DNA from: Riptortus pedestris | Lineage: Eukaryota; Arthropoda; Insecta; Hemiptera; Alydidae | Reading direction: 5' to 3' | Assembly (NCBI GenBank): GCA_019009955.1 | Contig: CM032233.1 | Location: forward strand, 125,013,001 to 125,077,000 | DNA: 64,000 nucleotides | Shown here: positions 47,204 to 59,597 of the stretch, one piece after another | Layout: every line of letters starts with the position of its first letter | Numbering within the stretch: position 1 is the stretch's first letter | Made by a program: the position numbers and the translations under genes | Notes under the pieces: model-generated | The model's input: the letters and a program-made list of their open reading frames with translations, nothing else | What the model was told of the DNA's origin: nothing | Databases searched by the model: none

Positions 47204-47303
47204 GATAGAAATGGAGAATATGTGGTGAAATGAGATCATTATTGTGTCGTACAAGAACGTGGGAAATCGGCTTAGTTTATGCAGCCCCTGCGTGACTGAC
47301 TTT
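47204..47303 (+). repeat. Second copy of the A right end plus monomer-like spacer
   Basis: After the first right end comes AATGATAGAAATGGAGAATA, TGTGGTGAAATGAGATCATT, ATTGTGTCGTACAAGAACGT, then GGGAAATCGGCTTAGTTTAT and a second hairpin GCAGCCCCTGC. The spacer is the reverse complement homologue of the satellite monomer body, so this is a diverged two-unit array. Confidence 0.65.
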
Positions 47304-47339
47304 TTTTTTTTTTTTGTCGAAAATCGTTAAATGAGTACA

Positions 47340-47679
47340 ACCTCAATACCTGATTTGTTTGCGCGTATGTGTCAGAGTTGGAGAGGGAGAGGGTGTAGAA
47401 GATATTTGTAAAGGGAAGTGAAGCGGGGATCAGCTCATTGTTATTCAGGCCTGTAAGAGTAGAGCGTGGAATGGTGAGGGGGTTGAATCCCTGCCTGTAG
47501 ATGGCTTTAGGGGTGGAGGGGGTGACAGAAGGAGAGACTAAGTGAATGGGTGCTCGGGGTGGGGGGGGGATGGAGAGTTTAGTGAAGGTGTTGGTGGGGC
47601 ATTCATTTTTAAGATTTATCCCGAGAGCAGATCTAGGAGGCAACACGAACCAGCCATCGATAAGGCTGGCCTCGAGTTC
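47340..47679 (-). CDS. Open frame of coding-like composition, unidentified
   Basis: An open minus-strand frame, not starting at a Met, runs from 47679 as ELEASLIDGWFVLPPRSALG and continues INLKNECPTNTFTKLS, a Pro-rich IPPPPRAPIHL, and SLPFTNIFYTLSLSNSD. It is more GC-rich than its neighbours, and its residue composition does not look like a repeat artefact. There is no conserved domain I know, no clear splice sites, and it ends in poly-T/A DNA. It may be a transposon-derived piece or an exon fragment. I would not call it a gene without transcript support. Confidence 0.25.
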
Positions 47680-47699
47680 TCATCGCACCCCTGGGCCCT

Positions 47700-47896
47700 C
47701 GCCGGCACGTACAGTCTCCACCCCCACCCTCACCCTCACCCCCTCCTACAACACTAATCACTTCTCTCTTTCCCTTTCTCTTTTTAGCACATTTCCCTCA
47801 AGCAGAATCTCCAAAGGTTCTCCCCATGACGGAATGTTTAAAAAACACGTTCAAATGACCAAAGTTTCTACTGAGTGATTTCTTTGAAACGCAATA
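47700..47896. other. Short C-rich (CCCTCAC)n-like tract and spacer
   Basis: CCCCCACCCTCACCCTCACC at about 47718-47740 is a short imperfect repeat. Confidence 0.5.
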
Positions 47897-48045
47897 TTAG
47901 CAGATATCCCTAAAGGGAAATCAGCTACAGCGGTCGTACTCATCACGCAATTTTCGAAATATTTCTTCAAATGTCCATCAATTCTACCCAGGAGACGACG
48001 AAAATGAGAATGACTTCAAAACTGTGTGAATATATAAATATATAT
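47897..48045 (+). mobile_element. Family A left-end fragment
   Basis: AGCAGATATCCCTAAAGGGA, GGTCGTACTCATCACGCAAT and CCATCAATTCTACCCAGGAG, then a short TA run where family B begins. Confidence 0.7.
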
Positions 48046-48052
48046 ATATATA

Positions 48053-48602
48053 CACACTAGCGGACCCGACAGTCATTGTCCTGCATGATATTTCAAGTAA
48101 TTAGGATATTAAATTTAATAATATTATGTTTAAAATAAAAGCTACTTTTAATAACACAAAAAACAATTTTTGTTATGTGCACGTTTGCCTAAAAACAAAT
48201 AGAAAATGTAATATCGCGAATTTTTTATTCAGGCCTCCCTTATAACCCACCCCGTTCGAGCCTAAAAAATTAATACAGCTTATAATCATGGAAAAATTAA
48301 TGCTAACATACATATAGAGTTTTTTTTAAGTTCGGTTCAATCATTAGTGACCAATAAAATGGTTGGCTCCCACTTTAATTTTTTAGTGTATATCTCGTTT
48401 ATACTTCGTTATACGACAAAAAATAATATAACAAAAGTTACTCTAAATATCAAAATAAACTACTTTTACTCTATACTTATTTGCCGAAAAACCAGTAGGA
48501 AACGAAATATGGCTATTTTTAGTTTTAGGCCTCCCTTACAACCTCCACTCCTACTCCATCTGCCGGGCTGATTTGTGAATCTAAACCATCCAGGGTGTCG
48601 TC
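48053..48602 (+). repeat. Family B element, second near-complete copy
   Basis: It starts ACTAGCGGACCCGACAGTCA after a TA run, exactly like the copy at 14626. It contains CAGGCCTCCCTTATAACC and GGCCTCCCTTACAACCTCCA units and ends near GCCGGGCTGATTTGTGAATC. Confidence 0.6.
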
Positions 48603-49199
48603 ACCCATCATATAAAAAATACAGATACCTATATTACCAAATAATACCCAAATCATACAACAAAATTCACTCTCTCTCCCTCTCCCCCCCCCTCCTCCAA
48701 ACTCTCTCACTTGACGACTCTTGCTCGATCAAAAACTAAGTCTCCCCTTTCTTTCTTCAGTCTCTTTTAATCTCAAATCCAATCAGGTTAATGAAAGGTG
48801 GCGGTCTAGTCTGTTTGTTCCTCTCATCGATTGTTCTGCTGTTTAAATAGATTCACTTGACTTCAGATTCAGAGAACCCTTGGACAATGTAGCTAAAGTA
48901 AAGGAAAGGCTAGATAGCGGAGGCAGAGATTGTGTGAGACAACAAATCCCTCATGCAGAGATTAAGCAGATTAACACGCTGATGGCATCATACGAAATTA
49001 TATTCTCAATTTTTCCTGTATCAAAACGCCTTTGTAAAGAATACTTCAATTTAAAACTGGGTGAGGAAACTTAAGATAAAATTGCTAACAGTGATAAGGA
49101 GTGAGGTAGTAGTAGTAAAGTAACTCTTTGGTATAGTATACCGTTATAATATGACGTTCTTCTATATACACATTTAAAATAGGATTATAATAAAAAGTT
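48603..49199. other. No gene; trace of satellite-like sequence
   Basis: CCTCATGCAGAGATTAAGCA..CTGATGGCATCATACGAAAT (about 48948-49000) resembles a worn monomer. The 64-codon frame over it is a by-product. Confidence 0.4.
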
Positions 49200-49316
49200 G
49201 TAACGATATTACATAATATTAATGTTGATGGTCCAACGTATAATTACATATATGTTTTGGATTTTCGAATTCCCCCCAATAAACCCCCCTCCCACTGGTG
49301 TTATTTCAGACATTAA

Positions 49317-50190
49317 CCCGGGAGAGGTGTAGCCGTGAGCATTTCCCTCACAACTTTTGAAAATTTACTATTGCGCTACGTAGAATAATTGTTTTTATCC
49401 CTCCTTCAGTCTAGCTAGAGATTTGGTTCTTCCGGTGATGATCATTGGGTCAGATAGGTTTGTTTATATTTTGTTTAGTAATGGTTTAAATAATAAACAA
49501 TAGATAAGAGAGTTCAGTCGTGTATTGGTAGTTAGAGTGTGAAGAACGGGGATTCCCTCGCATATACACTCTTTGTGTACCATTTTTTCCCTCTGTGCGG
49601 CAAATCCCTTCGGAGACACTTTCTTCACCCTTCTATCTCATAAGCCAAAGAAAAATAAAAATGTCCTCTTGTTATCAACATTTCATGATGATAGCATAAT
49701 TGATGAGGAAAGTGGAAAGCCAGAGATAATATCTTTCTATAATCTCACTAAAGGTGGAGTGGATGTTGTGGACGAGTTGAAATCCCTTTACTCAGTCGCT
49801 AGGAAATCGAATAGATGGCCACTAAGGATACTCTAATATATGAAGCAAACACAAATATAATATTTGAAATATGAATCGTTTTCTGAATAATTTTATACTT
49901 GTGTAGGTAATTTTAAAAATATGTAAATCCAATCGTTTTTATAAAAAATTTAGTTTTGCAAAATAAATTTAATTTTAAAAATACTGACTATTTATTTAAA
50001 AAAACCTTTTTTTCCAGTTTTTACTTAAAAAAATAAATAAATGGTTATAACTTAGTTTGATAATGTTTCTCAAGACTAAAACGACCTTGGAGACAGCAAT
50101 AATTGAAAATTGAGCAAAAGAAATACGATGTGAGGGAATCGCTCACGGGACACTACTTATGTAGAGAAAATGAAGCACACCTCTGCCAGG
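49317..50190 (+). mobile_element. piggyBac-like element 4
   Basis: TTAA lies at 49313-49316 and 50191-50194. The ends are CCCGGGAGAGGTG and CACCTCTGCCAGG (11 of 13 inverted match). Subterminal GTGAGCATTTCCCTCACA and its inverted counterpart TGTGAGGGAATCGCTCAC follow. 874 bp. Confidence 0.85.
49573..49836 (+). pseudogene. piggyBac transposase, catalytic-domain fragment
   Basis: An 87-codon open stretch contains KPKKNKNVLLLSTFHDD, ESGKPEIISFYNLTKGGVDV and VDELKSLYSVARKSNRWPLR. The YN.TKGGVD..D motif is the diagnostic part of the DDE_Tnp_1_7 (piggyBac) catalytic core and holds one of its catalytic aspartates. The sequence then stops at LRIL, and the C-terminal zinc-binding tail is missing. The N-terminal ~350 residues are also absent, so this is a decayed, internally deleted copy. 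The stretch itself is remarkably well preserved. Confidence 0.85.
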
Positions 50191-50229
50191 TTAACGAGTT
50201 AGATCTTCACTTATATAGAAAACCTTTAA

Positions 50230-51444
50230 CACTCCAGTAGTCGTGCCTGATCTGTGAGATCGCTGATAGCATTCATATTCTATTGGCAGACACCCTTTGC
50301 GAAGGGACTGGTGCCGTGCTTCCTAGAATCTCTTCTAGATAGATCTTGCTAGAAGGGGGCGCCGAGCCCAGCCAGACTAGTAAAGACCTTCAAGCATTTA
50401 ACATAGAGTCGTCAGATTAAGATCGATCTCCTGGATACAGCGCGACCTCTCCTGTAAGTATTTGTGGTTATTTTATAATTATTTTCCTTAGATTGAAAAT
50501 CTAAAACAATGTATTAAAACATTAACTAAGTTAATTAAATACTAAATTAACTAAGTAAATTAAAACATTTTATAGCAATAATAGTGATAGTAAATTTATT
50601 TTGTTAAACTGGAGGGAGAAGATCTGTGAGATACAGCGCGACCACTTTTGTTTTAAATTAATACAAGATTTATTAATTGGTACTTGTGATTTTAAATTTT
50701 TAATTTTATTTCACCCGGAAGAAAAATGTCTTCCCCAAGCATTTTTTATGATGTTACAAATTATGAAGATGGGGCTCAGGTTAGCCATGCGAGTTAAAGC
50801 GTTGACCTTTATCTCACATGGTAAACCTAGAGTGGCGAGTTCGATTCTCGCCTGGGCAAAGGAAATTATTTAGTGACGAAATTCATTAAATAACGTCCTA
50901 AAATCCCACCCTGGCTAGAAAAGGGTGGTAACCTGTAGATAACCCGTCCCGATTAGCCTAAGTTGCAAAATTGGACGTTAATAAATAAATAATAATAAAT
51001 GATGAAGATTTGAAGAAAATACATGAAGATGTGAAGAAGACACGGATGAAGAAAGTGGTGGTGTACATCACATTCCTCCTGCTGTAGAATATGAAATAGG
51101 AGATGAAGACCTGGATACAGTTGAAGAAGAAAAAATTGAAGAAACACAAGGTTATTCGGAAATATAAACTCAAGAGAATGAAAAGTAATGAATCTACAAA
51201 GAAAAAAGCCTGATTTGTCAATATAGAAGACTGATTTTGTATATGTGCATATTATAATTGTTTCCTATCATTTCTATTATTTTAATTAATTTTTTTGTCA
51301 TAAAATAAATTTATTCGTAAGTAATAGTATTTTACTTTAATTTCCTTTCAAATGTTGCAGTTTAAGGTTATACTATTACTGGGATTGAAATGCGATCTGA
51401 CAGATACAGCGCGACTACTTATGTAGCAAAGCTGGGCTGGAGTG
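50230..51444. mobile_element. piggyBac-like element 5, 36 bp from element 4
   Basis: TTAA lies at 50226-50229 and 51445-51448. The ends are CACTCCAGTAGTCG and CTGGGCTGGAGTG (inverted CACTCCAG). Repeated GATCTGTGAGATACAGCGCG-like motifs occur near 50260, 50430, 50615 and 51390, resembling those of elements 1 and 3. About 51010-51165 reads EEDTDEESGGVHH and IGDEDLDTVEEEKIEE, an acidic stretch that could be a transposase N-terminus (unproven). A SINE-like insertion lies inside. Confidence 0.65.
50765..50995 (+). repeat. tRNA-derived SINE-like element
   Basis: The head resembles a tRNA: GGGGCTCAGGTTAGCC (A-box-like) and GGCGAGTTCGATTCTCGCC (an intact T-arm with the B-box GAGTTCGATTC). A non-tRNA body, AATAACGTCCTAAAATCCCA.., follows, and the tail is AATAAATAAATAATAATAAA. 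This head-body-tail plan is that of a Pol III SINE. No target duplication was verified. Confidence 0.55.
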
Positions 51445-51537
51445 TTAAATATTAAGATCGATATTTAAAGGTTTTCTATACAAGTATACCGGTCGACATC
51501 GATAACGATAAAAAAATTGCGACGGGTACAGCGCTAA

Positions 51538-51596
<59 letters not shown>

Positions 51597-51629
51597 GGGT
51601 ACCCCAACTTTCCGTGCCACCCCCTTTAA

Positions 51630-52430
51630 CCCTCCAGAACTCGCGCCATGAGTAAAATATTCACCCCCCGAAGAAAAATGTTATATCTATAATTATACGT
51701 ATTTGATGATAGTGCTACACTCTCCAGCTACACCTTGTAACCTTCTCTTACCACTTTCTTTGACTCCCAATCATTATCATCAGCTAACTGTCGCCAGGAC
51801 AAAATTAATCAGCCGGAGTAAGTTAAGTGTGAGTGTTTTTCTCACAGTGCGAGTTCTGGCGCAACGTTTTTTGGTTTACTGTGAGTGTTTTTCTCATCAA
51901 TCTTTTTTAATACGAGAGTTATTCTCATCAAGCGAGTGCTTTTGGTGATTTACCAAAAACTGTTTCTTGACTCTGGAACTTATCACACCTCACCTGATCA
52001 ACCGTTCACAACTGACCACCATGCTCCTATTAGAAAGAAACAAAATGAAGAGCATTGCTGGTGTAGAAGTTGTACCTAATGTCCGAGGAGAAAAAACAAA
52101 AAATCAAAAAAGAGTTGCCGAACCTGAAGAAAAACAGTTTGTAATGAACATTCCTTTCTTACGTGTCATTCTTGTGGAGAACAAAATTTTAATTAGTTAG
52201 GTAGCTTTTTAAGTTGCTTGACATAATGTTTCTTCAAAACAGAATACCTGCACTACAAATTTTGAATACGATTATTTATTTTTTTTAGTATTTGATGTTT
52301 CTAATAAATATAAATTTTTTGTGTTGAAAATATTTTATTTACCAATTTTTTATTAGGGAAATAGGTGGTGTGAGAAAAATTCTGACGCGCGAATTCTCAG
52401 GTCACGCATTTTGACGCGAATTCTGAAGGG
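51630..52430 (+). mobile_element. piggyBac-like element 6
   Basis: TTAA lies at 51626-51629 and 52431-52434. The ends are CCCTCCAGAACTCGCG and the reverse of CCCTTCAGAATTCGCG (14 of 16). 801 bp, with a C-terminal transposase remnant on the plus strand. Confidence 0.85.
51885..52196 (+). pseudogene. piggyBac transposase C-terminal Cys-rich domain
   Basis: A single frame runs to a stop at 52194-52196. It has APIRKKQNEEHCWCRSCT, stop, CPRRKNKKSKKSCRT, stop, RKTVCNEHSFLTCHSC and a short tail. The C-x1-C-x2-C ... C ... C-x2-EHS...C-x2-C series matches the zinc-binding domain at the end of piggyBac transposases. Only two in-frame stops interrupt it. The catalytic core is missing. Confidence 0.75.
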
Positions 52431-52924
52431 TTAAAATCTCGAATTATTTTAATACAAGGCTGAGACTTGTGTGCCATAAGGGACCCCTGAAGAATCATTT
52501 CAGTTCATCTTGAATCTAGTAACCTTCTCCAGCGACCATAACTTCGGAATTTCCAATGGAATGTCCTACTTTTTATAGCGGATTCCTGTAGAAAATCAAA
52601 TTCTAACACGAGTTTTTGTAGGTGAAAATTTTTATTTGCTGCATCCTTTAGCCGTAAAATGCACAAATCATTATTACAGAAATGGCACATTTTATTGAAA
52701 AAGGCTTCCACATAAAAGTTGTAGTCAACAAAGTTATCTTTGAAACAAGTCTACGGGAAAGAAATGGACTCAGAAAAAAATAAATAATAAAATTACTTCA
52801 AAAAACGTTCTGAGAATTAATTGATTTAAAACTAATTACGAATTAATTATTTGTAAAAGGAAGGCATTTTCCCACCTTCACAATTTCATGTAAAAAAAAA
52901 AAAAAAAAAAAAAAAACGATTCGG

Positions 52925-53430
52925 TACTTTCAGGGAATAATCATCGGCCCATATTTTTTTGATAAAATATTAAATGGTACAGTCTTCAACAGCTTCCTAA
53001 AAAATAAACATCTAAATTAAGTAGAAGACATACCCCTGATGATACGAAATGAAATGTGGCTGCACTTGCCAGATCTCCTTCCCACTTCTCAATCACTACT
53101 CGATGGACAATCTTTCCCCAAGGCAGTATCTGTCGCAGCTTGCACATTGAGTGGCCAACCAGGTCACCCGATCTGAGAGTAATGGATTATTTTCTATGGG
53201 TGAGAGTCATAGACACTACAACAGGTCGCAGAATATTGAAGACACGAAAAATAAAATAAGATTGGCTATAAATTCAATTTCAGTAGAAGAAATACACAGT
53301 GCCAAAAGGAATTTCAGATATCGTCTTTTGATCTCCATAAACGAGGAAGGATACAGTATCCAGAAGTCCAGGATACAGTATCAGAATCTAGCTGTAAGTA
53401 TTGTGGTACAAAGAATTCATTAAAGAATAC
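52925..53430 (+). pseudogene. mariner-like transposase, C-terminal half relic
   Basis: Segments in order: GIIIGPYFFDKILNGTVFN (second catalytic Asp region upstream is lost), NSFLKNKHLN, a worn HFSITTRWTIFPQGSI, HIEWPTRSPDL, MDYFLW (third catalytic Asp in the SPDL..DYF motif), then KNKIRLAINSISVEEIHSAK. This matches the insect mariner-like proteins with W-P-x-R-S-P-D-L. Frame changes and stops make it inactive. It occupies the space between the long inverted arms, as expected for the gene of that element. Confidence 0.75.
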
Positions 53431-54021
53431 TTTTGTGTTATTTAATTTTAAATACTTAAAAATGATTTGGGCAAATGATTCTTCCATGGAAGATACCACC
53501 TTCTTTTTTTTTACATGACACTATGAAGGTGGGAAAATGCATTCCTTTTACAAATAATTACTACGTGATTTGTTTAAAATAAATTAATTCTAAGAAAGTG
53601 TTTTTTTTTTTTTAATTTCAGAATCCATTCCTATCCCCGTAGACCCGTTTAAAAGACAAATTTGTTGACTATAACTTTTATATCGCAACATTTTTTAATA
53701 AAATGTGCCGTTTGTACATAAATAAATAAAGATGTGTGCATTTTACGGCTAAAGGATGAGTCAAATCGAAGAAATTCACCTACTCGTTTTAGAATTTCAT
53801 TTTCTAGAAGAATCCGCTACAAAAAAATAGGGCATTCCATTAGAAATTCCCACGTTATGGTCGCTGGAGAAATACTGGAGAAGGTTAGGAGGTTGAATAT
53901 GTATTGAAAAGATTCTTTGGGGTTCCCAATTATAGCACACCAAGTCTCAGCCTTGTATTAAAATAATTGGAGATTTTAAGGAGGTTGGAACGGGAAGTTG
54001 GGGCACCCTGTATATATATAT

Positions 54022-56240
<2,219 letters not shown>

Positions 56241-56324
56241 GAGAGTTACAGTTAAAGAGCATAGGTTTACAAGTGTAAATTAAAAGTCTACAAATAAGAT
56301 TGTACGAATAAGAAGGGGAATGAA

Positions 56325-56690
56325 GTTTAAATTAAGCAGATTTCCCCATCGTGCGCACCTCAAAATTTTGTTGCTGAAAACATAAAAAATGTGTTAAACA
56401 ATATTTTGTATTTAGATCAAGTAAAGTTTAATCATAATAATAATATATTTTTAATATATTATTGGTGTGGATGGTTCACTGAAGGACACCAAACGCCTCA
56501 ATATTAAAATATCTCGTTTATTTATTAAAGATAAAGAAAAAATTGTAATGATAACAACATTTAAAGAATATTTAAACATGTCTTGCAATATGATTGGTTT
56601 ATACATACTTCGATCCGATGCATAATATTACGGATACGGTAATTTTAAGAATTATCAAAATTCACCTTTGATTTCCTTATCATCAGAGCT
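56325..56690 (-). mobile_element. Family A element, partial
   Basis: TTAAATTAAGCAGATTTCCC at the hairpin end, then CTTGCAATATGATTGG, TTCGATCCGATGCATAATAT and a worn body. Confidence 0.65.
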
Positions 56691-56744
56691 AACTAAAAAA
56701 CCACAACAGACTGTGAGAAATGTGAAAAAAATAGTTTAAACTGA

Positions 56745-57608
56745 CATTTTTTTAAACGAAGACCTAGAAGATAAAAAAAAATTATATAAATGTCACATGT
56801 TGCAATGGCAAACAAGGGGAGATCTCGGCGATATGCTCCAAAAAGAAGCACTACCCCTAAGAAATTAAAATAGTTAAGGTACACTCCAAACGTTGTAGTA
56901 GAACAGGAGCAGGGAGCAAAATATCTACTCCACTCACTAGGGGGGTGCACAGCCTTCCCCAGTGCATAAATGAGGCGTTTGGTTTCAAAACCAGGTACAT
57001 CCGTTTTTATCAAAAACATTTTATGTTTTTTATTTTTCATAATCGGTTTTAATGCCGGAAAGGGATGTTTGGAGGCCGTTTGTTCAAAACATCTAGATCC
57101 TTCCTAAATCAATACGGCAGATAATGAAAGAATTACATACTGTTTTTAAAAAATGAAATCTATTTTGTCCAAGTCCTGAAATATTTTTGAAAATGGATGT
57201 ACCTGGTTTGAAACCAAACGCCTTGTATTATAAATATCTTTATTTATTGCAAAATGAAATAATATCAAATAAATTGGTAATGATAGATAAAACCGTTTAA
57301 AAATATTAATAAAATGTCTTCGTTATTGTTTATAATTGTTATATACTTACGTTTTCAATTAATAATATATTTCTACTATAATATTAAATATTTCCTTATA
57401 CCAATTCAATTTTTGACAGAAAACATTCAAATTTTCTTTTAATATACGTAACACGCTAAAAATGAGATAAAAAGCTTTTTATTTATTTATTAATATTAAA
57501 CCAACGACCTAGAAGCAAAAAGTGAAAAAAAAATAGTTGCTCCCGGTGAGTTTCGATCTCGCGATTTCCGGCTCCAAAAAGAAGCACTACCCCTAAGCCA
57601 CAGGGGAC
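56745..57608 (-). repeat. Repeated tRNA-like sequence flanking a 35-bp inverted repeat
   Basis: A 27-bp block (GCTCCAAAAAGAAGCACTAC..) is exact at 56835-56861 and 57571-57597, and both are preceded by GACCTAGAAG and an A run. Read on the minus strand, 57538-57608 resembles a tRNA (GGCTTAGGGGTAGTGC as A-box, GCGAGATCGAAACTC as B-box, then T9), but the acceptor and anticodon stems pair badly. Between the two lies an inverted pair, GGCGTTTGGTTTCAAAACCA (56970-) and the reverse of TGGTTTGAAACCAAACGCC (57208-57226). It is probably a SINE or tRNA-pseudogene repeat, not a tRNA gene. Confidence 0.4.
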
Positions 57609-57831
57609 TCTTTGAAATAGATACCTTGGGAACTCCTCAAGACGTTCAGGCAAACTTTAATAATTGTTTTTTCGACTAACTCTTGAGAAGTGCGTTCTCT
57701 CGCTTTAACTGAATTGGTTTTTCATCAGGTACTAAACACTAAAATATGTTTGTTCAAATCGGTGGAGGGGGGGGGGAGGCCGTGCACTCCCCTTGTCAGT
57801 GAAAATTACATCAATACTGAGGATAGGTATA

Positions 57832-58092
57832 TCAATACTGTCCAAGGTCCTCGTGTCCTGGCGGCCAATATACGATAATTGTATTTCGGTATGTTTGTTG
57901 TATATGAATTTCTTCTGTTATGTTTAGTGCTATTGGGTGAGTGATGTAAATGTCACGGAGGGTTAATAATGAGCTTAGTGAATCTGAACAAATTAGTGTG
58001 TGTTTGGGCTGTGATGATGTAGGTGTCATGTTTTTAAGTGCCAACCAAATTGCGTGGAGTTCAGCTCCAATTATACTGTAGTGGGATGGCAA
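57832..58092 (-). pseudogene. LINE RNase H domain fragment
   Basis: An 87-codon minus-strand frame reads SIIGAELHAIWLALKNM (Glu of the RNase H active site in AEL.AI..AL), HTLICSDSLSSLLTLRDI (catalytic Asp in ICSDS) and IIVYWPPGHEDLGQY (the VPGHxGIxGN motif, worn). This is the RNase H domain found at the end of Jockey/I-type LINE polyproteins. No Met or upstream domain is attached. It is homologous to the piece at 36940-37300. Confidence 0.8.
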
Positions 58093-58644
58093 CTTTTCTG
58101 AAAAAAAAAATTTCTCTTTCTGTTGTTATTTAATTACGGTGTAATTAACATTGTTATTTAACTACGGTGTAACAAAGTGGTGTTTATGTAAGACTAGAAT
58201 TACTTAAAAACCACTGTGCATTGGGTATTGCACTTGTGGTTACATTAGGAACACTGGCTGTAACTTTCTTTGGCTTGTTTACATTTAGCATGACCACAGC
58301 CTTATGTTTTTGTATATCAGTTAGAAATGTCTATGGTTTTGTTATGTTTTGTTTGTTGTACTATATTATAACTATTATATTACAGCTGTTATATTATGTT
58401 ACAACTATTATTATATGTTATAACAACTATTATTATATGTTATAACAAATATTGTTATATTTTATTAAAGCTATTATCTTATTGCATTCAAACTTATATT
58501 ATATTATTTTACAGCTATTATTATTTACTATTACAATTGTTATATTAGTGTATTAAAGCTACTATTATATTCTGACTATAATTATCTATAATAATTATTA
58601 ATGAATATTAGACCTGTTAGCAGTATGTATATATTGTTAAACTT
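58093..58644. repeat. TTATATTA/TTATAACA degenerate minisatellite and spacer
   Basis: Between 58355 and 58610, CTATTATTATATGTTATAAC and similar 20-30-bp units recur irregularly. The 74-codon frame across it is low-complexity. Confidence 0.5.
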
Positions 58645-58692
58645 CAGGAGGGAAATCTGCTTAGTTACGCAGCCTCTGCATGAGCTTTACTA
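58645..58692 (+). mobile_element. Family A right-terminus fragment
   Basis: AGGAGGGAAATCTGCTTAGT and GCAGCCTCTGCATGAGC. Confidence 0.65.
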
Positions 58693-58902
58693 GATAGCTA
58701 CAAAACTGCTCCATACATAAGTACTGACTTCAAAATCCTTTCAGAGAAGGTTTAAACGAATAAACCCATTGGAATCTGAACATTTTCGGGTTTGCCGTAC
58801 TTCCTTCCTTTCGTAGAAGGAAGTAAACAATGTGATTAACTCATTCCCAATAAAATTCTTATCGAGGGAACGAAAAAATGGCTGCTGAACATATTTAAAA
58901 TA

Positions 58903-59493
58903 TTTTTTCTGTAATCGTTGAATAATGGTAACATTACTAAACTGAAATGAGTGAAGAAAGTGAAACATTTTGCAATAGAGTGAAGAAAGTGAATTGCCTT
59001 CTTAATTAGTAATAAGTATAAATTAAAAAATAATTTGAAGTTGGAAATTAAATGCTTTTAAATGTTTCTTAACATTGTAAGAATTTATTTTAACAAAATA
59101 AATTGAAATGTCAACGAATTATTGGTGGAAATAATCAATATATTTTAAAATTTAAAATATAATAATAATTACCTTCCTTTGTTTATAATCCTGCACTTGT
59201 TTATAACTGCACTACTTCACAATCATCACTAGTTGTTTTATAACTATATATATAAACCTTTCACAACCATGCTTATAAACCTACCAACAACATACCATAA
59301 TCTTCACAAATCCTAATTTTGTTCATATTCTGGTTAGATCTGATCATGTATTACACGATTACAGAAAAAATTTAATATTACACTGGTGACGAAAGTAGAA
59401 TTTACAACTCTCGTGAAATTACCACGTAAATTAACGGGTAAACGTTTCACTCGAGTTGTAAAATGATCTACTTTTGTCACTTGTATAATAAAT
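58903..59493 (-). mobile_element. Fold-back element D, copy 3
   Basis: Reverse orientation of copies 1 and 2: TTTTTTCTGTAATCGTTGAA at one side, the AACTAGTTGTTTTATAAC middle, GATTACAGAAAAAA, then the hairpin arms GGTGACGAAAGTAGAATTTA and CTACTTTTGTCACTTGTATA. Confidence 0.65.
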
Positions 59494-59597
59494 TACTATT
59501 CGATATTTCTAGTTTTTTTTTTTTGTTTCTTTACAAACGACAATAACATAATGAACAAAAAATAGAGAACATGGTGTAAATGGTTTTTGGGTGGAGT

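Larger units (their letters stand above)
49200..51593 (-). mobile_element. Family A host copy split by two piggyBac-like elements
   Basis: GGTCCAACGTATAATTACAT and CCCCCCTCCCACTGG lead to TTTCAGACATTAA. The next piece, TTAACGAGTTAGATCTTCAC..AACCTTTAA, follows element 4. After element 5, ATCGATAACGATAAAAAAAT and GCGACGGGTACAGCGCTAAC lead to a TA run (51541-51593). All pieces match consecutive blocks of the A body. Confidence 0.7.
51595..54010 (+). mobile_element. mariner-type element with ~0.5 kb inverted repeats, split by piggyBac
   Basis: It lies in a TA run. The ends are CAGGGTACCCCAACTTTCCG and the reverse of CAGGGTGCCCCAACTTCCCG. The inverted arms continue for about 500 bp: 51595-51629 plus 52431-52915 against about 53505-54010 (for example CTCCAGCGACCATAACTTCG against the reverse of CGTTATGGTCGCTGGAG). 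The left arm is interrupted at TTAA by the piggyBac-like element at 51630-52430. The transposase relic is in the middle. Confidence 0.75.

Noticed and set aside
57538..57608. Functional tRNA gene on the minus strand
   Set aside because: A- and B-box-like blocks exist, but the acceptor and anticodon stems do not pair properly. Kept only as a tRNA-like repeat.
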